From Phymorhynchus buccinoides (taxonomy: Eukaryota; Mollusca; Gastropoda; Neogastropoda; Raphitomidae), in assembly GCA_017654935.2 (NCBI GenBank), contig CM065713.1, forward strand, positions 11,366,603-11,430,602: a stretch of DNA of 64,000 nucleotides, read 5' to 3'. The position numbers were made by a program, and so were the translations under genes. The number at the start of each line of letters is the position of its first letter. Position 1 is the stretch's first letter. Of this stretch, positions 1-9,889 are shown one piece after another. Under the pieces are notes generated by a model. That model ran no database searches. It saw nothing but the letters and a program-made list of their open reading frames with translations, and was not told the DNA's origin.

Positions 1-480
1 ATATTTCGGCGAATGCGCCTTTATCGACAGACAAACAATCAAACAGCAAACAGCAAAAGGAGCAAAAAGCAGACAACAAAAGGAGCAGTAGTTTGTTGTG
101 AGGAAACCAATCGGTGTAGAGTTTTTCTATATAAAGTCTATATAACACAAAAAGAAAGAAAACTACAAGAAATCTGTGGTGGTTCCAATTTTAATACTAG
201 CTTTCGAGAGGTGTCCTCTCTTCTTCAGGTAAAGTCTCTCTCTATATATATATATAAAAAGTTTGATCTAACACTTCCCTATGTCTAAACCTGGAGTAAA
301 AACCCGTAATCTTCTTTCATTTCTCCTTTCGTTTATGTTTGTTTTGTTTGTGTGTATGGCTGGAGTGATTTGTGATCTTTTGAATAATTCAAAATCGTTG
401 CGGTGAGAGAGATACAACATACAAACAGCTACACCACAAGTGTAAAGTGATGTGATTTTATTCACAAGAGACAAAACAAA

Positions 481-984
481 ATGTGAATGAGTTAATGTGT
501 ACCCATGTAGGTACCCATGTTAATGTGTACCCATGTTAATGTGTATGGTGTGAATGAGTTAATGTGTACCCATGTAGGTACACATTAACATGTGTACCCA
601 TGTTAATGTGTATGGTGTGAATGAGTTAATGTGTACCCATGTAGGTACACATGTTAATGTGTACCCATGTTAATGTGTATGGTGTGAATGAGTTAATGTG
701 TACCCATGTAGGTACCCATGTTAATGTGTACCCATGTGAATGTGTTAATGTGTATGGTGTGAATGAGTTAATGTGTACCCATGTAGGTACCCATGTTAAT
801 GTGTATGGTGTGAATGAGTTAATGTGTACCCATGTAGGTACCCATGTTAATGTGTACCCATGTTAATGTGTATGGTGTGAATGAGTTAATGTGTACCCAT
901 GTTAATGTGTTAATGTGTATGGTGTGAATGAGTTAATGTTTACCCATGTAGGTACCCATGTTAATGTGTACCTATGTTAATGTG
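481..984. repeat. GTGTACCCATG minisatellite array
   Basis: A composite tandem array is built from short modules such as 'gtgaatgagttaatgtg', 'tacccatgtaggtacccatg' and 'ttaatgtgtatggt'. A longer unit of roughly 50 bp is repeated irregularly. The apparent open frames inside it are repeat artefacts. The same array is at 31005-31634, with a different number and order of modules. The array holds many TTAA sites, and a piggyBac-like MITE has landed in one of them. Confidence 0.9.
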
Positions 985-1231
985 TTAACCCTTTCACCGC
1001 CAGCCGTATTTCAGCCAAAAATGTTCATTAAAATGACCTGGGTAGAGAACAAAATCTATCTGCAGTATTGGGGATTCTTCTGTGACATATATAAAATAAG
1101 GCCTATCCTTACTTCCCAAAACTAAAGACAATCGGGTCTTTGGATAATAGACCCCAATTTGATGCCTGTTAGTGACATAGGTGTTTAATCACCGTGGTGC
1201 TAAAATGCAACTTTGGCGGTGAATGGGTTAA
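985..1231. mobile_element. piggyBac-like MITE, family 1 (TTAA-CCCTTTCACCGCCA)
   Basis: Coordinates include both TTAA copies. The ends are inverted repeats: CCCTTTCACCGCCAG on the left and TGGCGGTGAATGGG on the right, each flanked by TTAA. It interrupts the minisatellite at one of that repeat's own TTAA words, and minisatellite sequence resumes on the far side. There is no coding capacity. The block-B equivalent is 31635-31880. Known biology: TTAA target duplication with CCC-starting termini is the hallmark of piggyBac transposition. Confidence 0.85.
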
Positions 1232-1557
1232 TGTGTATGGTGTGAATGAGTTAATGTGTACCCAGCACCACGAAAGGGACATTAACTGAATCGCATCGCG
1301 GCCATTACACTAAGCAGCGAACCTAGAAACCGCATGATTGTGAATTATTCCAAAATCTCAACACATCGCTCCAGCCATACACACAAACAAAACGGGCATA
1401 AACGAAAAGATAAATGAAAGAGGAGTACGGGTTTTTAATTCAGGTGTAGAAATAGGGAAACGGTAGTTCAGACTTTTTATGGACAGATTTTTTTTATAGA
1501 AAGACTTTTTTTTACCAAAATCGGTTTCCCCACGACAGACCACTACAAACGCAAAGC

Positions 1558-1830
1558 AAGATAATAATAATAATAAACGGATATTTATATAGCGCTTTTT
1601 ATCGAGCACAAAGCGCTTTACAATCAGCATTGAAACGCTCACACACGCACAGCAGAAGACACACACGCAAAACAGAAACACACGCACGTACGTGCACGCA
1701 CGAGAGTGAACGCGTTCTTGCACACAGACATACACACACACATTTCCCCAAACACACAGAAAACACATTCTCACTGAAACGCACACAAACTTAGCCAAAC
1801 GCACACAAACAAAACCTGCGTAAGCGAGTT
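1558..1830 (-). mobile_element. SINE/LINE 3' end with (ATT)n tail, reverse orientation
   Basis: Read on the minus strand, the end is a 'gcgctatataaatatccgttt' type sequence followed by (ATT)n, with a purine/pyrimidine-alternating CA/TG-rich body before it. Related copies are at 18673-18896 (plus) and 32213-32470 (minus). Such 3' ends are typical of L2/CR1-clade LINEs and the SINEs that borrow their tails. No reading frame is supported. Confidence 0.65.
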
Positions 1831-2130
1831 AAGAAATGACCAAACTAAGGTATGCACACAGGTTTACGTCCCTTGAATTGAATTCGTCAAGCCGACTGCC
1901 TTGTGTTTCTTCCGCATACAATTAGGTGATTCGTCTTCAATGATGACGCCGCATATCGCATATATTTATGCGTAAGCTGGGCTAGTTTTGCACGACAGGC
2001 TTGGAAAGTCATAATTCTCATTTCTTATCAAATTTTGAGTTTTTATGGGTAATTTTGTGCTCTACAACATCTCATCATATAGTAAAAAGCCAAGTGTCCC
2101 TTGTGTCTGTGTGTGTGTCTGAAACACGAA

Positions 2131-2800
2131 ACGGGCCTTATAACTCCGCCGTTTTTCGACCGAATCGCTTCAAATTTGCTGTGAGCCCTAACGGGGCGAT
2201 GGCAACGGCAACCGAGGCGGCCGTATCATTTGCGCGGTTTCGCAAATGCGCGAAACACGCATCCGCCAGCCTCTCGGCGCCCGTATCTCCAATTTGGCAG
2301 GTAGATGACCGGGGACGGTGACTATCGGTGTGCCAAACCGGAAGCGAATCGGTTCAGAAACGCGCACGCTATACGCCGCTTCACCTTTTCACGAATAACT
2401 CCGCCGTTTCTTAACCGATTCGCTTCCAATTTGCTGTCGGACTTGCTATGGCAGGGGCAAAGCCTGGCGGCAAATTTGAAGAGAATCGGGAGAGTGTGTC
2501 ATTCTCAGAGCAGCGCCAACGGGAAACAGGGCCTTATAACTCCGCCGTTTCTTAACCGAATCGCTTCAAATTTGCCGTACTCAGCGTTACCAGTACTTGG
2601 CGTTACCGTTACTAGGCGTTGCCGTTACTAGGGAGAGCGCGTCACTCTCAGAGCAGCGCCAACGGGAAACGGGGCCTTATAACTCCGCCGTTTCTTAACC
2701 GAATCACTTCAAATTTGCTGTGCTCAGCATTACCAGTACTTGGCATTACCGTTACTAGACGTTACCGTTACAAGGCGTTACTGGTACTCGGCGTTGCGCT
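2131..2800. repeat. Degenerate tandem repeat, 'ataactccgccgtttcttaa' units
   Basis: About four copies of a roughly 140-bp unit are each anchored by 'ataactccgccgttt' and 'cgcttcaaatttgctgt'. The last part is followed by short 'gcgttaccgttactag' sub-repeats. The block-B copy is at about 32790-33460, where one sub-repeat differs in length. The open frames through it are composition effects. 1232-1557 and 1831-2130 hold nothing I can name. Confidence 0.75.
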
Positions 2801-3127
2801 AGTCTTTCATATTTATGCAGGATAGTCTTTGTTAGTAACAGCCTGTTTCATATATCAATAATAAAAATAATAAAAAGGCAGAGGCCAAACTTTGCAATAC
2901 TTACATTTTTGAAAGATGTTTGAGTTCTATTATTCCTTACACCACAGCAGGGAAAACTACATTTTTAAAATTTTAAAGTTCTGACGGTTCTCCGCAACCG
3001 CTGTTGCAACCGGCTACGGCTGTGACAATGGGTGACCGGCAACCGAATCGGCTACAAGTGGAAAGATGGCTACCAGCCGCCAGCGCCCCGCTTAGCGGAT
3101 ATTCTATGCGGAAACCCGTGCGCAATC

Positions 3128-3480
3128 CATGAATAAGTATACCCGAGTTCGAACCTGGGTACAGGGGATTTTTCCTCTCACTTTGCACTAGGCCTTACGG
3201 TCTGAACGTGGAGTCTTTCGGATGAGACGATAAACCGAGGTGCCGTGTGCCCATGCACTTAGCGCACGTTAAACCCAGTGGCAACGAAAAAAGTTGTCAT
3301 TTGGTCAAAATTTAACCCCCCCCCCTCCTTTTCCTTCCTCATCAGTCACTCAAAAATCGCATGCCAAAAATAATAATGGGTGGCGTGCCTCTGGCTGCGA
3401 CACTCTTTCCAGGTGGGAGCAACCCGAATTTCATATATACGCCTCTGTGACTATTAAGTACCTAAACAAAGCAACCACCT
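3128..3480 (+). mobile_element. tRNA-derived SINE, 5'-truncated copy
   Basis: It begins inside the tRNA-like head, with the polymerase III B-box 'gttcgaacc' at about 3149. It continues through the common body ('gatgagacgataaaccgagg', 'tgcccatgcacttag', 'acccagtggcaacga') to a tail with 'gggtggcgtgcctctggctg' and 'gcctctgtgactattaagta'. The most complete member is at about 46128-46510. The block-B equivalent is 33780-34135. 2801-3127 is unassigned. Confidence 0.75.
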
Positions 3481-3678
3481 AAATACCTAATAAGTGAAAC
3501 AAAGAAGGGAAAAAATATTTGCGCACGTGTCCGAATTTCCCCTATATGCGCCAAACTTTTATCCTTCTTTCTTCCACTTATTTAGGGTTTTCCGTACGGA
3601 ACTTACGCATCTAATGTGAACCCGGCCTTAGGCTAGAAAAAGTTAACCAGGCCCGAAATCCTGTGTGTTTGTGTGCAG

Positions 3679-3763
3679 GTGGAGATTCCCTTGGTGCTGC
3701 TGAATTCAGAGGATGACCCCATTGTGCCCTCTCCGCTGTTGAAACACGCTCGCAATTACGCAG
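3679..3763 (+). CDS. ABHD2: ABHD2 exon 8, second copy (block A)
   Basis: It is identical in sequence to exon 8 at 34335-34419, including the acceptor (gtgtgcag) and donor (gtaaga). It encodes VEIPLVLLNSEDDPIVP and then PLLKHARNYA. The EDDP region holds the catalytic aspartate of the alpha/beta-hydrolase triad. Entry phase is 0 and exit phase is 1, so it splices in frame to 4254. No ABHD2 exons 1-7 lie before it in the window. It is therefore either the 3' end of a neighbouring gene copy cut by the window edge, an orphan exon, or a haplotype duplicate. Confidence 0.8.
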
Positions 3764-3964
3764 GTAAGAAATTTTGCATGTTCCAAAAAAATTGAAATAG
3801 ACTTCTGAGGCAGTGTGTGTGCTGTGTTATTATTTGTGGATGAGTGGGATTTTCTTGCTACGGTGAAGTGGTTAGTATTATTTTAGATCTGCATGCATGG
3901 CGTCTCGCTTCTTCGTTGCGTGTTTGATTATCATCTGAAAGAGGTAAAATATCGGTATATATCC

Positions 3965-4111
3965 GTTATTAGGATTTGCGAGTGAGATATTGCTTTTATC
4001 CTATCTTAAGTGGCTTGCTGTTTATCACACTCGGTCTCCGACCTCGTGTGATAAACAGCAAGCCACTCGAGATAGGATAAAAGCAATATCTCACTCGCAA
4101 ATCCTAATAAC
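3965..4111. repeat. 147-bp hairpin (fold-back element), block A copy
   Basis: The left arm, starting 'gttattaggatttgcgagtg', is mirrored by the right arm, ending 'cactcgcaaatcctaataac'. Mismatches are few, the loop is short, and the tip has one small indel compared with the block-B copy at 34621-34767. It lies in the intron between exons 8 and 9. A fragment of a family-1 MITE right end follows immediately (about 4118-4155). No reading frame. Confidence 0.9.
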
Positions 4112-4253
4112 TGATAGTGGTGCCTAAATGCGACATTGGTGGTTGAAGGGTTAATAGGGAGGGTCTTGATAGGGAGGTTGCCTTATGCTAGTCCCGCAAG
4201 ATATGGGGGGGAGGGGGGTGTTAAAGCGCCCCATTGTTGTCATTTGTTTTCAG

Positions 4254-4456
4254 AGTCTCACAGCCAGGCGATGTTCGTGACGACCAAGCACGGGGGTCAC
4301 CTGGGATACTTCGAGAACGGGTTCATCCGGCCCCACACCACGTCGTGGATCGACCGCTTCGTGTGCCAGCTGGCCAACGCCATTGTCGCCTACTCTGCGC
4401 AGCGCAAGATGGACGGTTTCTCGCCGCAGGTCCCTTTGCACGTGAAGGTAGTGTAA
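4254..4456 (+). CDS. ABHD2: ABHD2 exon 9 (last coding exon), second copy (block A)
   Basis: It is identical to 34910-35112. It opens with acceptor tttgttttcag and encodes MFVTTKHGGHLGYFENGF and then a conserved C-terminal helix region, ending at TAA (4454-4456). HGGHLG holds the catalytic histidine. The stop falls 23 residues after ANAI, close to the vertebrate ABHD2 C-terminus. Perfect coding identity between the copies, while the flanking DNA differs, fits either constraint or a very recent shared origin. Confidence 0.8.
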
Positions 4457-4594
4457 CGTATTAGGTATTAGGCACTTTATAGTCACAGAGGCATCTCTGT
4501 GACATTTTGGTTGTTCCTATCTGGAGAGCGCATCAGGAAACTGTCTTGAGCAATCGAAGAAGAAGAAGGAATAGGTTTTTTGGGGGGGGGATTG

Positions 4595-4765
4595 CAGGCA
4601 GGAGAACGGGCCAATATGTCAGAAAAAAATAGTACATGATACATATAGTAAGGAAAAAGGCGGGAGTTAAAGAGAGTGAAATATTATAGGAAGTTGCTAG
4701 CACAGAACTTCCAGAAGGTGGGAGAACTGTTTGTCCGAAAGACCACCCGCCGGGATCCCCACAAC
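4595..4765 (+). mobile_element. Dispersed repeat fragment ('acttccagaaggtggg' family)
   Basis: It contains the motif chain 'gcaggagaacgggccaatat', 'gttgctagcacagaacttcc', 'agaaggtgggagaactgttt' and 'accacccgccgggatcccca'. The same chain recurs at 8200-8390, 18895-18995, 29155-29330, 35250-35425 and 39598-39780, and in reverse at 21603-21720 and 56440-56640. It is a high-copy non-coding family of unknown class. The 3' end 'ggtatccccac' is constant. Confidence 0.6.
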
Positions 4766-4974
4766 AAAAATCACCTTGATTTCAGTATATTTTTCACAAA
4801 ATGATGATCTGTTTCGCGGTCCGACACTTTCGTTTTGGCAGTCAACACACCAGCGATCAACTCTAGACTCAACCGGAAGCGGACGTTGTGCATCGCCACG
4901 CTTCCGGGGCTTATGCTTTGACGCGGCTTATGCGTTACTTTTTTCAGAATTTTATTTTTGAAGTAGGGGGTGCG

Positions 4975-5020
4975 GTTTATACTACAAAGCAGCTTGTAGT
5001 CCGTGAATTACGGTATATAT
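4975..5020. mobile_element. Right end of a TA-flanked TIR element (copy of 35507-35918, left part lost)
   Basis: The right terminus 'gtagtccgtgaattacggta' matches the right end of the complete element in block B. In block A the left end and about 240 bp next to it are missing, with the join near 4765, so only internal and right-hand sequence remains (about 4770-5020). Confidence 0.65.
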
Positions 5021-5213
5021 CTGTCTCACTCTTATGTTTTGTCGTAATTTTTGGTTGGTTGTTTTTCTACTCCCAGTTCTTACAGAACGGGAGTACATTG
5101 GAATAGGACCGAGGGCTGTGCGTTGCCTGTCCGTATGTGTGTGTGTGTGTGTGTGTCCATGTGTGTGACCAAAATGTGTTCCAGTCCGTAGTGCCTAAAC
5201 CAATGAACCGATC

Positions 5214-5519
5214 TTAACCCCTTGACTGCCACCAACGTATCACGTACTGACCTGATAACATGACGACAGGATGAAAAAAAGTTTTGTTTAGCTTATTCCT
5301 TTATCGTCATTAAAGATCATTTTGACTTGACTTGACTTGACTGATGATGTCATCAGATGAAGAGGAATAACTCTGATTTGCTGGCTTTTCCTTTTAACAC
5401 AGTCAAGAGAGTTATATCCCCCGACCATTTTGCCAGATTGGCTCTATCACTTGTCTTTTTCATGGCATGATTTGCCCAATGATTTTTTCTTTAATTTTCT
5501 CTGGCAGTCAAGGGGTTAA
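5214..5519. mobile_element. piggyBac-like MITE, family 2 (TTAA-CCCCTTGACTGCCA) with internal insertion
   Basis: TTAA flanks both ends. The termini are CCCCTTGACTGCCA and TGGCAGTCAAGGGG. The interior carries a GATGACATCA / TGATGTCATC inverted pair. Compared with the block-B copy (36189-36418), it is longer because a (TTGAC)n-tailed SINE piece sits at 5263-5340. Other copies are 8893-9125, 40154-40382 and 55829-56059. Confidence 0.85.
5263..5340 (+). mobile_element. 78-bp retroposon tail with (TTGAC)n end
   Basis: The segment starts 'aggatgaaaaaaagttttg' and ends in 'cattttgacttgacttgact'. It is present in block A and absent from the same MITE in block B. The same 78 bp appears at 44571-44649 (reverse) and 51478-51556. 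A related version is split across 29395-29428 and 30097-30126. It looks like the 3' part of a SINE or LINE that retroposes as a minimal unit. Confidence 0.7.
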
Positions 5520-5559
5520 TGAAACTTGGTACAAAGTTTTTTATTTTTTTATTTATCAG

Positions 5560-6177
5560 GACGGGCCCTTAGCTTCAAACGGCTCTCCTCGGAAATCATC
5601 ATCATCATCATCGCCTTCCATGATCGCTACTACTACCACCACCACCACAACTGCCGTCAAAGCTACCACCGACTTCAGCAACGTTTTCGCCAAGGAGGAC
5701 GCAAGCCACCGCCGAACCAGCCAGTCGGAAACCAGCATCCATCGAGCCACTCGAGCCAACACCACCACTAGCGACGGTTGGAGGGGGAAAGGAGGAGGAG
5801 GAGGAGGAGGGGGGGAAGGAGAAACCGATAGCAAAGACGACGACAACCACGACCTCGACGATGACGAAGAAATTGAACCAGGGGAGGAAACTGCCGCCCA
5901 TTTAGGGGAAGTCGGCGCGGCCAGACTGGTGGAGACGGTGGTGATGGGCGAGGAGGAGGAGGAAAACGGACTGACCTCCCTTGTGTTCGAGGAAGGGAGG
6001 CGCATGTTGGAATCGGCGGGGGGAGAATGCGTCGCGGCGGAAATGTCGTGTGGTGATGGTGGGGGAGGGGGAAAAGTATGGTGGCTTAAGCGGGTTGTTG
6101 TTGTTGTTGTGGGTGGTGGGTGGGTGGGGTGGGTGGGTGTTTCTATTAGCTTCTGGTCTGCGTTACTCTCTGCTTGA
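5560..6177 (+). CDS. Possible extra 3' exon or chance ORF, low-complexity acidic tail (block A)
   Basis: An open frame follows a plausible acceptor (tttatcag). It is in phase 0 with a cryptic donor in exon 9 (AAG|GTAGTG, 4447/4448). The product would be Ser-rich, then poly-Thr, poly-Gly, a strongly acidic D/E segment and another Glu run. In block B (36458-36985) the three length changes within the repeats are all multiples of three. Against coding: the substitutions between copies are mostly replacement (about nine to one by my count), the 3' ends diverge by frameshift, trinucleotide repeats keep frame anyway, and exon 9 already has a stop at the expected ABHD2 length. I do not recognise it. 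Confidence 0.22.
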   Translation, partial: DGPLASNGSPRKSSSSSSPSMIATTTTTTTTAVKATTDFSNVFAKEDASHRRTSQSETSIHRATRANTTTSDGWRGKGGGGGGGGEGETDSKDDDNHDLDDDEEIEPGEETAAHLGEVGAARLVETVVMGEEEEENGLTSLVFEEGRRMLESAGGECVAAEMSCGDGGGGGKVWWLKRVVVVVVGGGWVGWVGVSISFWSALLSA

Positions 6178-6369
6178 TCGTTGTTGCTCGTAATTATTTA
6201 ATTTATTTATTTATTATCGTCTGCTGAGAGAGCTTGTGGCTTAGCTTCCGTTCTTTGCTTTTGTTGCTGCATTATTTCTGTCTTGGGTTTTTTTTCAGCG
6301 TTTATTTGGCTGTAACCTGATTTTCTTTTTTACTGTCTTTTAGCTGGCAGGTTTTGTTTTTGTTTTTTC

Positions 6370-6611
6370 TTAACCCACTGTCGCCTCTTGGCACCACAAT
6401 GATTTAACACCCATGTCGCTGAAAGGCATCAAATGAGGGTCTGTTATCCAGTGACCTTGAATGTGTTCTTAATTTTGGGAGGTAAGGACAGGCCCTATTT
6501 TATGCATGTCACAGAGGACTCCCCAATATTGCAGACAGAATCTTTTCTCTACCCAGGTAAGTGTAATGGAACGTTATAGCTAAAAAAAATGGCTAGTGTT
6601 GAAAGGGTTAA
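6370..6611. mobile_element. piggyBac-like MITE, family 1
   Basis: TTAA is at both ends. The left end is CCCACTGTCGCCTCT, where the CCCTTTCACCGCCA terminus is degraded, and the right end is GTTGAAAGGG. Internal family-1 markers 'ggcatcaaatgagggtctg' and 'ttaattttgggaggtaagga' are present. Equivalents are 37711-37963 and, inverted, 58271-58526. Confidence 0.8.
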
Positions 6612-6715
6612 ATGCTTTCATTCACTTTTATTGTGTTGCTTTTTTTTCTCTGTCAAAGTTTCTGTTCTTTTTTTTTTTTCTTTTTTCTTAAACGTGTTTG
6701 TTCTCTTTTCCTGAA

Positions 6716-7278
6716 CAGACAAACCTCTATTTTAAGACTTCCAAAATGTCCGGAAAAATCGGTCGTAATTGGAGGGGTCGTATGACGGAGGTTTTCACTG
6801 GCAGCCGTAGAAAGAAAAAGTTCAGCACAGTTCATACTCTCTTCTTCATGCACACATACAATGACATATTAAAACTGGATTTGGGTCTTTCCAACTCCAT
6901 AGGATTGTGCAATCGATGTATTACAGTTTCACTTCGCTGACTTCTGTTAATCACCTCCACTCTCGTCCAAAGTCAGTGATTTTCTTTTTCAAAGTCAGTG
7001 GTTTTCGTGCTTTTCCTACGCTTTCCGCCATCTTTTCTACAACAAGGGAAGCGACTCCGCTTTCAGGCCCTTGACCATCGTTGTTTCCCTTTGCTCGAAG
7101 TCTATGCAGACGACAGCAACGGTCGTAAAAACCAACAAAATGGCGGTCGTAAGTCGCGTTTTAGAGGAAGTCGTTTAAGAGAGGTCGTTTACATAGTAAA
7201 ATGCATCCGTGCCAACAAATCCGGTCTCAAATGAGAGGTGGTCGCTTAACAGAGGGTCGTAAAATAGGGGTTTGTCTG
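6716..7278. mobile_element. 563-bp TIR element (CAGACAAACC...; pogo/Tc1-like guess)
   Basis: The left end CAGACAAACCTCTATTTTAA is the inverted match of the right end TAAAATAGGGGTTTGTCTG, with about two mismatches. The interior holds several related 'ggtcgtaa..gaggtcg' sub-motifs. There is no transposase frame. Copies are at 38105-38668 and 57561-58129 (inverted). A roughly 55-bp direct repeat of 'ttctgtcaaagtttct' type flanks it on both sides. Confidence 0.65.
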
Positions 7279-7654
7279 TATTGCGCTTTTTTTTTCTGTC
7301 AAAGTTTCTCTCCTTTTTTAAAAATCCATTTTTCTGCTGCTGCTTTTGTTATGATAATCTGTGCTTGCATGCATCCATCACTTTTTGTGGGTTTTTTAAA
7401 ATGTGCATCCGTCTTGTCTCTTTCTTCGTGTTCTTCTTTTTTTTTTTCTTCCCCCCCACCCCCCTCTATCTTGTCTTTCTATGTGTCTTCTTTGTTTGTT
7501 TGTATGGCAGTTGTTTTATATTCTGTGTGCATCTGTGAAATTGTTCCGGTACTGTTCCATTTTGTTTCTCGGTGGATCGAAACGAAGGGCGTTCTGCTTC
7601 TTCCAAGTCGTCGGAAACTGCCAAATGACGCCCTTCCGCCGTACATTTAGAGTT

Positions 7655-7910
7655 CAATTCGGATGAGACTATAAACCGAGGTCCTGTGTGCCCATGCACT
7701 TAGCATACATTAAACCCAGTGGCAACGAAAAAGTTGTCATTTGTGTAAATTTACATCCCCCCCTCCTTCCTCATCGAAACTCGCATGCAAAATTAAAAAA
7801 AAAAAAGTTGGGTGGCGCGCCTCTGGCTGCGACACTCTCTCCATGTGGGAGCAAACCCGAATTTCACAGACGCCTCTGTGACTATAAAAGTACCTAATAC
7901 CTAATAATAC
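7655..7910 (+). mobile_element. tRNA-derived SINE body, head missing
   Basis: It starts at 'ggatgagactataaaccgag' and runs through 'cccagtggcaacgaaaaagt' to 'acgcctctgtgactataaaa'. It is the body and tail of the family described at 46128-46510. Equivalents are 39058-39285 and 56938-57175 (reverse). 7911-8199 holds a TTC-rich stretch and unassigned sequence. Confidence 0.7.
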
Positions 7911-8199
7911 CTACTACCTAATAACATACACACGATAAAATATTTGGTGCCGCATTGCAATTTTTATCAATGGCTGCTTCAAATCACGAGTGGGGTCTTT
8001 TGTCCTTCTCTGAAGAAAATCTCAGGTTTTTTCATCTTGTTTTCTTCTTCTTTTTCTTCTTCTTCGATCGCTCAGGACAGTTTCTTGTCAATTATGAGCG
8101 CAGATGCGTCATGCTGCCGTTATGCGCCTAACTAAGGAAACAGTTTTAGGCCCAGAATATCACTGACTTGTGCGATGGATGAGGCACTTTTTGAAAGCG

Positions 8200-8400
8200 T
8201 TTCTTGAGGAAAAAGCAGGGAGAATTGAACCGGGTAAAAGGCAGAAATCCATAGAGAGGAGACTAGCAAGCAAAGGGAAAAGCAGAGTCAAGAGAGTGAA
8301 CAGCTAGAGGACGCTACAAGCACAACTTCCAAAAAGGAGGGGGAAACTATATACAAAAAGACCCCCCCCCCCCCGGTATCCCATGGGGGTCAGGTTTTAT
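8200..8400 (+). mobile_element. Dispersed repeat, 'acttccagaaggtggg' family
   Basis: It carries the same motif chain as 4595-4765, ending in poly-C and 'ggtatcccatgggggtc'. Compared with block B (39598-39785), it has frequent one-base insertions and small rearrangements, typical of this unpolished part of block A. 8401-8890 is collinear with 39785-40150 and holds no gene. Confidence 0.55.
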
Positions 8401-8892
8401 GGGTAACTTCTCGGACTTAGAAAATACACGCACGCGTGAGGCAGCCAAGGCGCGCTCCCAAACGCCTCTCTACATTCTGTGCTACAGCTCTGTGTACCGC
8501 AGATATATAGGAAATCCAGGAATTGTGACCTCACATGTTCTACTAGTTTGGGCATCAACAAAGAGCGGTTGGTCTATACAGATGCAGAGGTTAAGCAATA
8601 AGTGAAGTTACACATCGTCGTCCCTGGGCTGTGTAGTGGGTAAACTGTATTCTGAAGAAAGAAAAAGATAAGTTACAAATTAAAAACTCTTACGTAGCAC
8701 GTCGAGGTGGAACATCAAACGAAGCCCCCAAGGGACGTCACTCTAGACTCCCACACACCCAGAATGCAAAGACCCATTCACTTGCAAGCACCCTGCCATG
8801 TGGTTTTGAGAATATATAAGATTATGGCGGCGTTTCTGTCCCCTTCCTGTTACCTTTCCCTCCTTCCCCCCTTGTTTTTTTCTTCCCCTCCC

Positions 8893-9125
8893 TTAATCCT
8901 TTGACTGTCAGAGAAAATTAAAGGAAAAAACCCATTGGGCAAATCATGCCATGAAAAAGACAACCAGTAGAGCCGATCTGGCAAAATGGTCTGGGGACAT
9001 ATAAATCTCTTGACTGTGTTAGAGCAAAAGCCAACATAACAGGTTTATTCCTCTTCATCTGATGACATAATCAGTGATGTCATCAGGTAAGTACGTGATG
9101 CGTTATATGGCAGTCAAGGGGTCAA
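8893..9125. mobile_element. piggyBac-like MITE, family 2
   Basis: The left terminus TTAATCCTTTGACTGTCA and right terminus GGCAGTCAAGGGGTCAA are degraded forms of the family-2 ends. The internal GATGACAT / ATGTCATC inverted pair is present. It is equivalent to 40154-40382. Confidence 0.75.
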
Positions 9126-9628
9126 ACCGCAATGCGTGAAGTCTCCAAAAAAAAAGCTACTTCCCATTTTTGTCACCGGTTGAGAGGCAGAACGTGACAA
9201 CCAAGAACATTAAGAAATTTTTAATGGCAGTTAGAAAGAGTTAGTTCAAAAGACCAACCCCAAAAACAAATTAAAAGCCGCCATGTGGGAAAATAGTTCC
9301 GTAGAGAGAGCTGACCATCGTCTTTTTCTGCGTTCACAGGCCATAATGCCACAATGGGTAGTACGTATGCGTCCGTTTTCCAGTTTTCACTGGTCCTCCT
9401 TCCTTGCTGCCTTCAGCTGACACATTCCGATTTCGGAGGAGGCGCTGAACAGCAAACCTTCAAAGAAGACGATGGTCCTCACACAGGCGTTTCAATCCTG
9501 AACCTTTCATGCTGCATCTAGGTCTCGACTCTTGAAGATCTTTAAGCTTTTTGGTACTTTCTAGTCACAGAAACTCGTCTCTGTGAAATTCGGGCTGCTC
9601 CCACATGGAGACCTCTGAGCGCGTCGCT

Positions 9629-9889
9629 TTAAGCACTTTCACTGCTAGCCCATTCTTCAGGCCCCAAAATTTTCCATTAAAATTACCTGGGTAGAGAACA
9701 AGATTTCGTCTGCAATACTGGGGATTCCTCTGTGACATGCCGAAACTTCGGCCTATCCTTACCTCCCAACATTAAGAACATAAGGTCAACAATTGGATAC
9801 CAGACCCTCATTTGATGCCTCTTTTAAGTGACAATGGGTGTTCAATCATTGTGGTGCCAAGAGGCGACAGTGGCGATGAAGGGTTTAGT
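9629..9889. mobile_element. piggyBac-like MITE, family 1
   Basis: Ends 'ttaagcactttcactgctag' and 'gcgatgaagggttta' enclose the family-1 interior ('tgatgcctcttttaagtgac', 'cctatccttacctccca'). The equivalents at 40969-41215 and 54985-55233 carry TTAG/CTAA in place of TTAA at both flanks. The block-A copy is noisy. Confidence 0.7.

Noticed and set aside
651..866. Open frame of repeated NVYGVNELMCTHVGTH units (also 31093-31377)
   Set aside because: It is the translation of the GTGTACCCATG minisatellite. It has no start context and unit order differs between the copies.
5556..6005. Minus-strand 149-residue frame opposite the acidic ORF
   Set aside because: It is a mirror of the same low-complexity trinucleotide repeats (poly-Val, poly-Pro, poly-Ser) and is not supported by splice sites.
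6716..7278. Host gene in the Ser/Phe-rich frames around 7200-7650
   Set aside because: The frames cross a TIR element border, a poly-T tract and a SINE, and are not conserved as a unit among copies.
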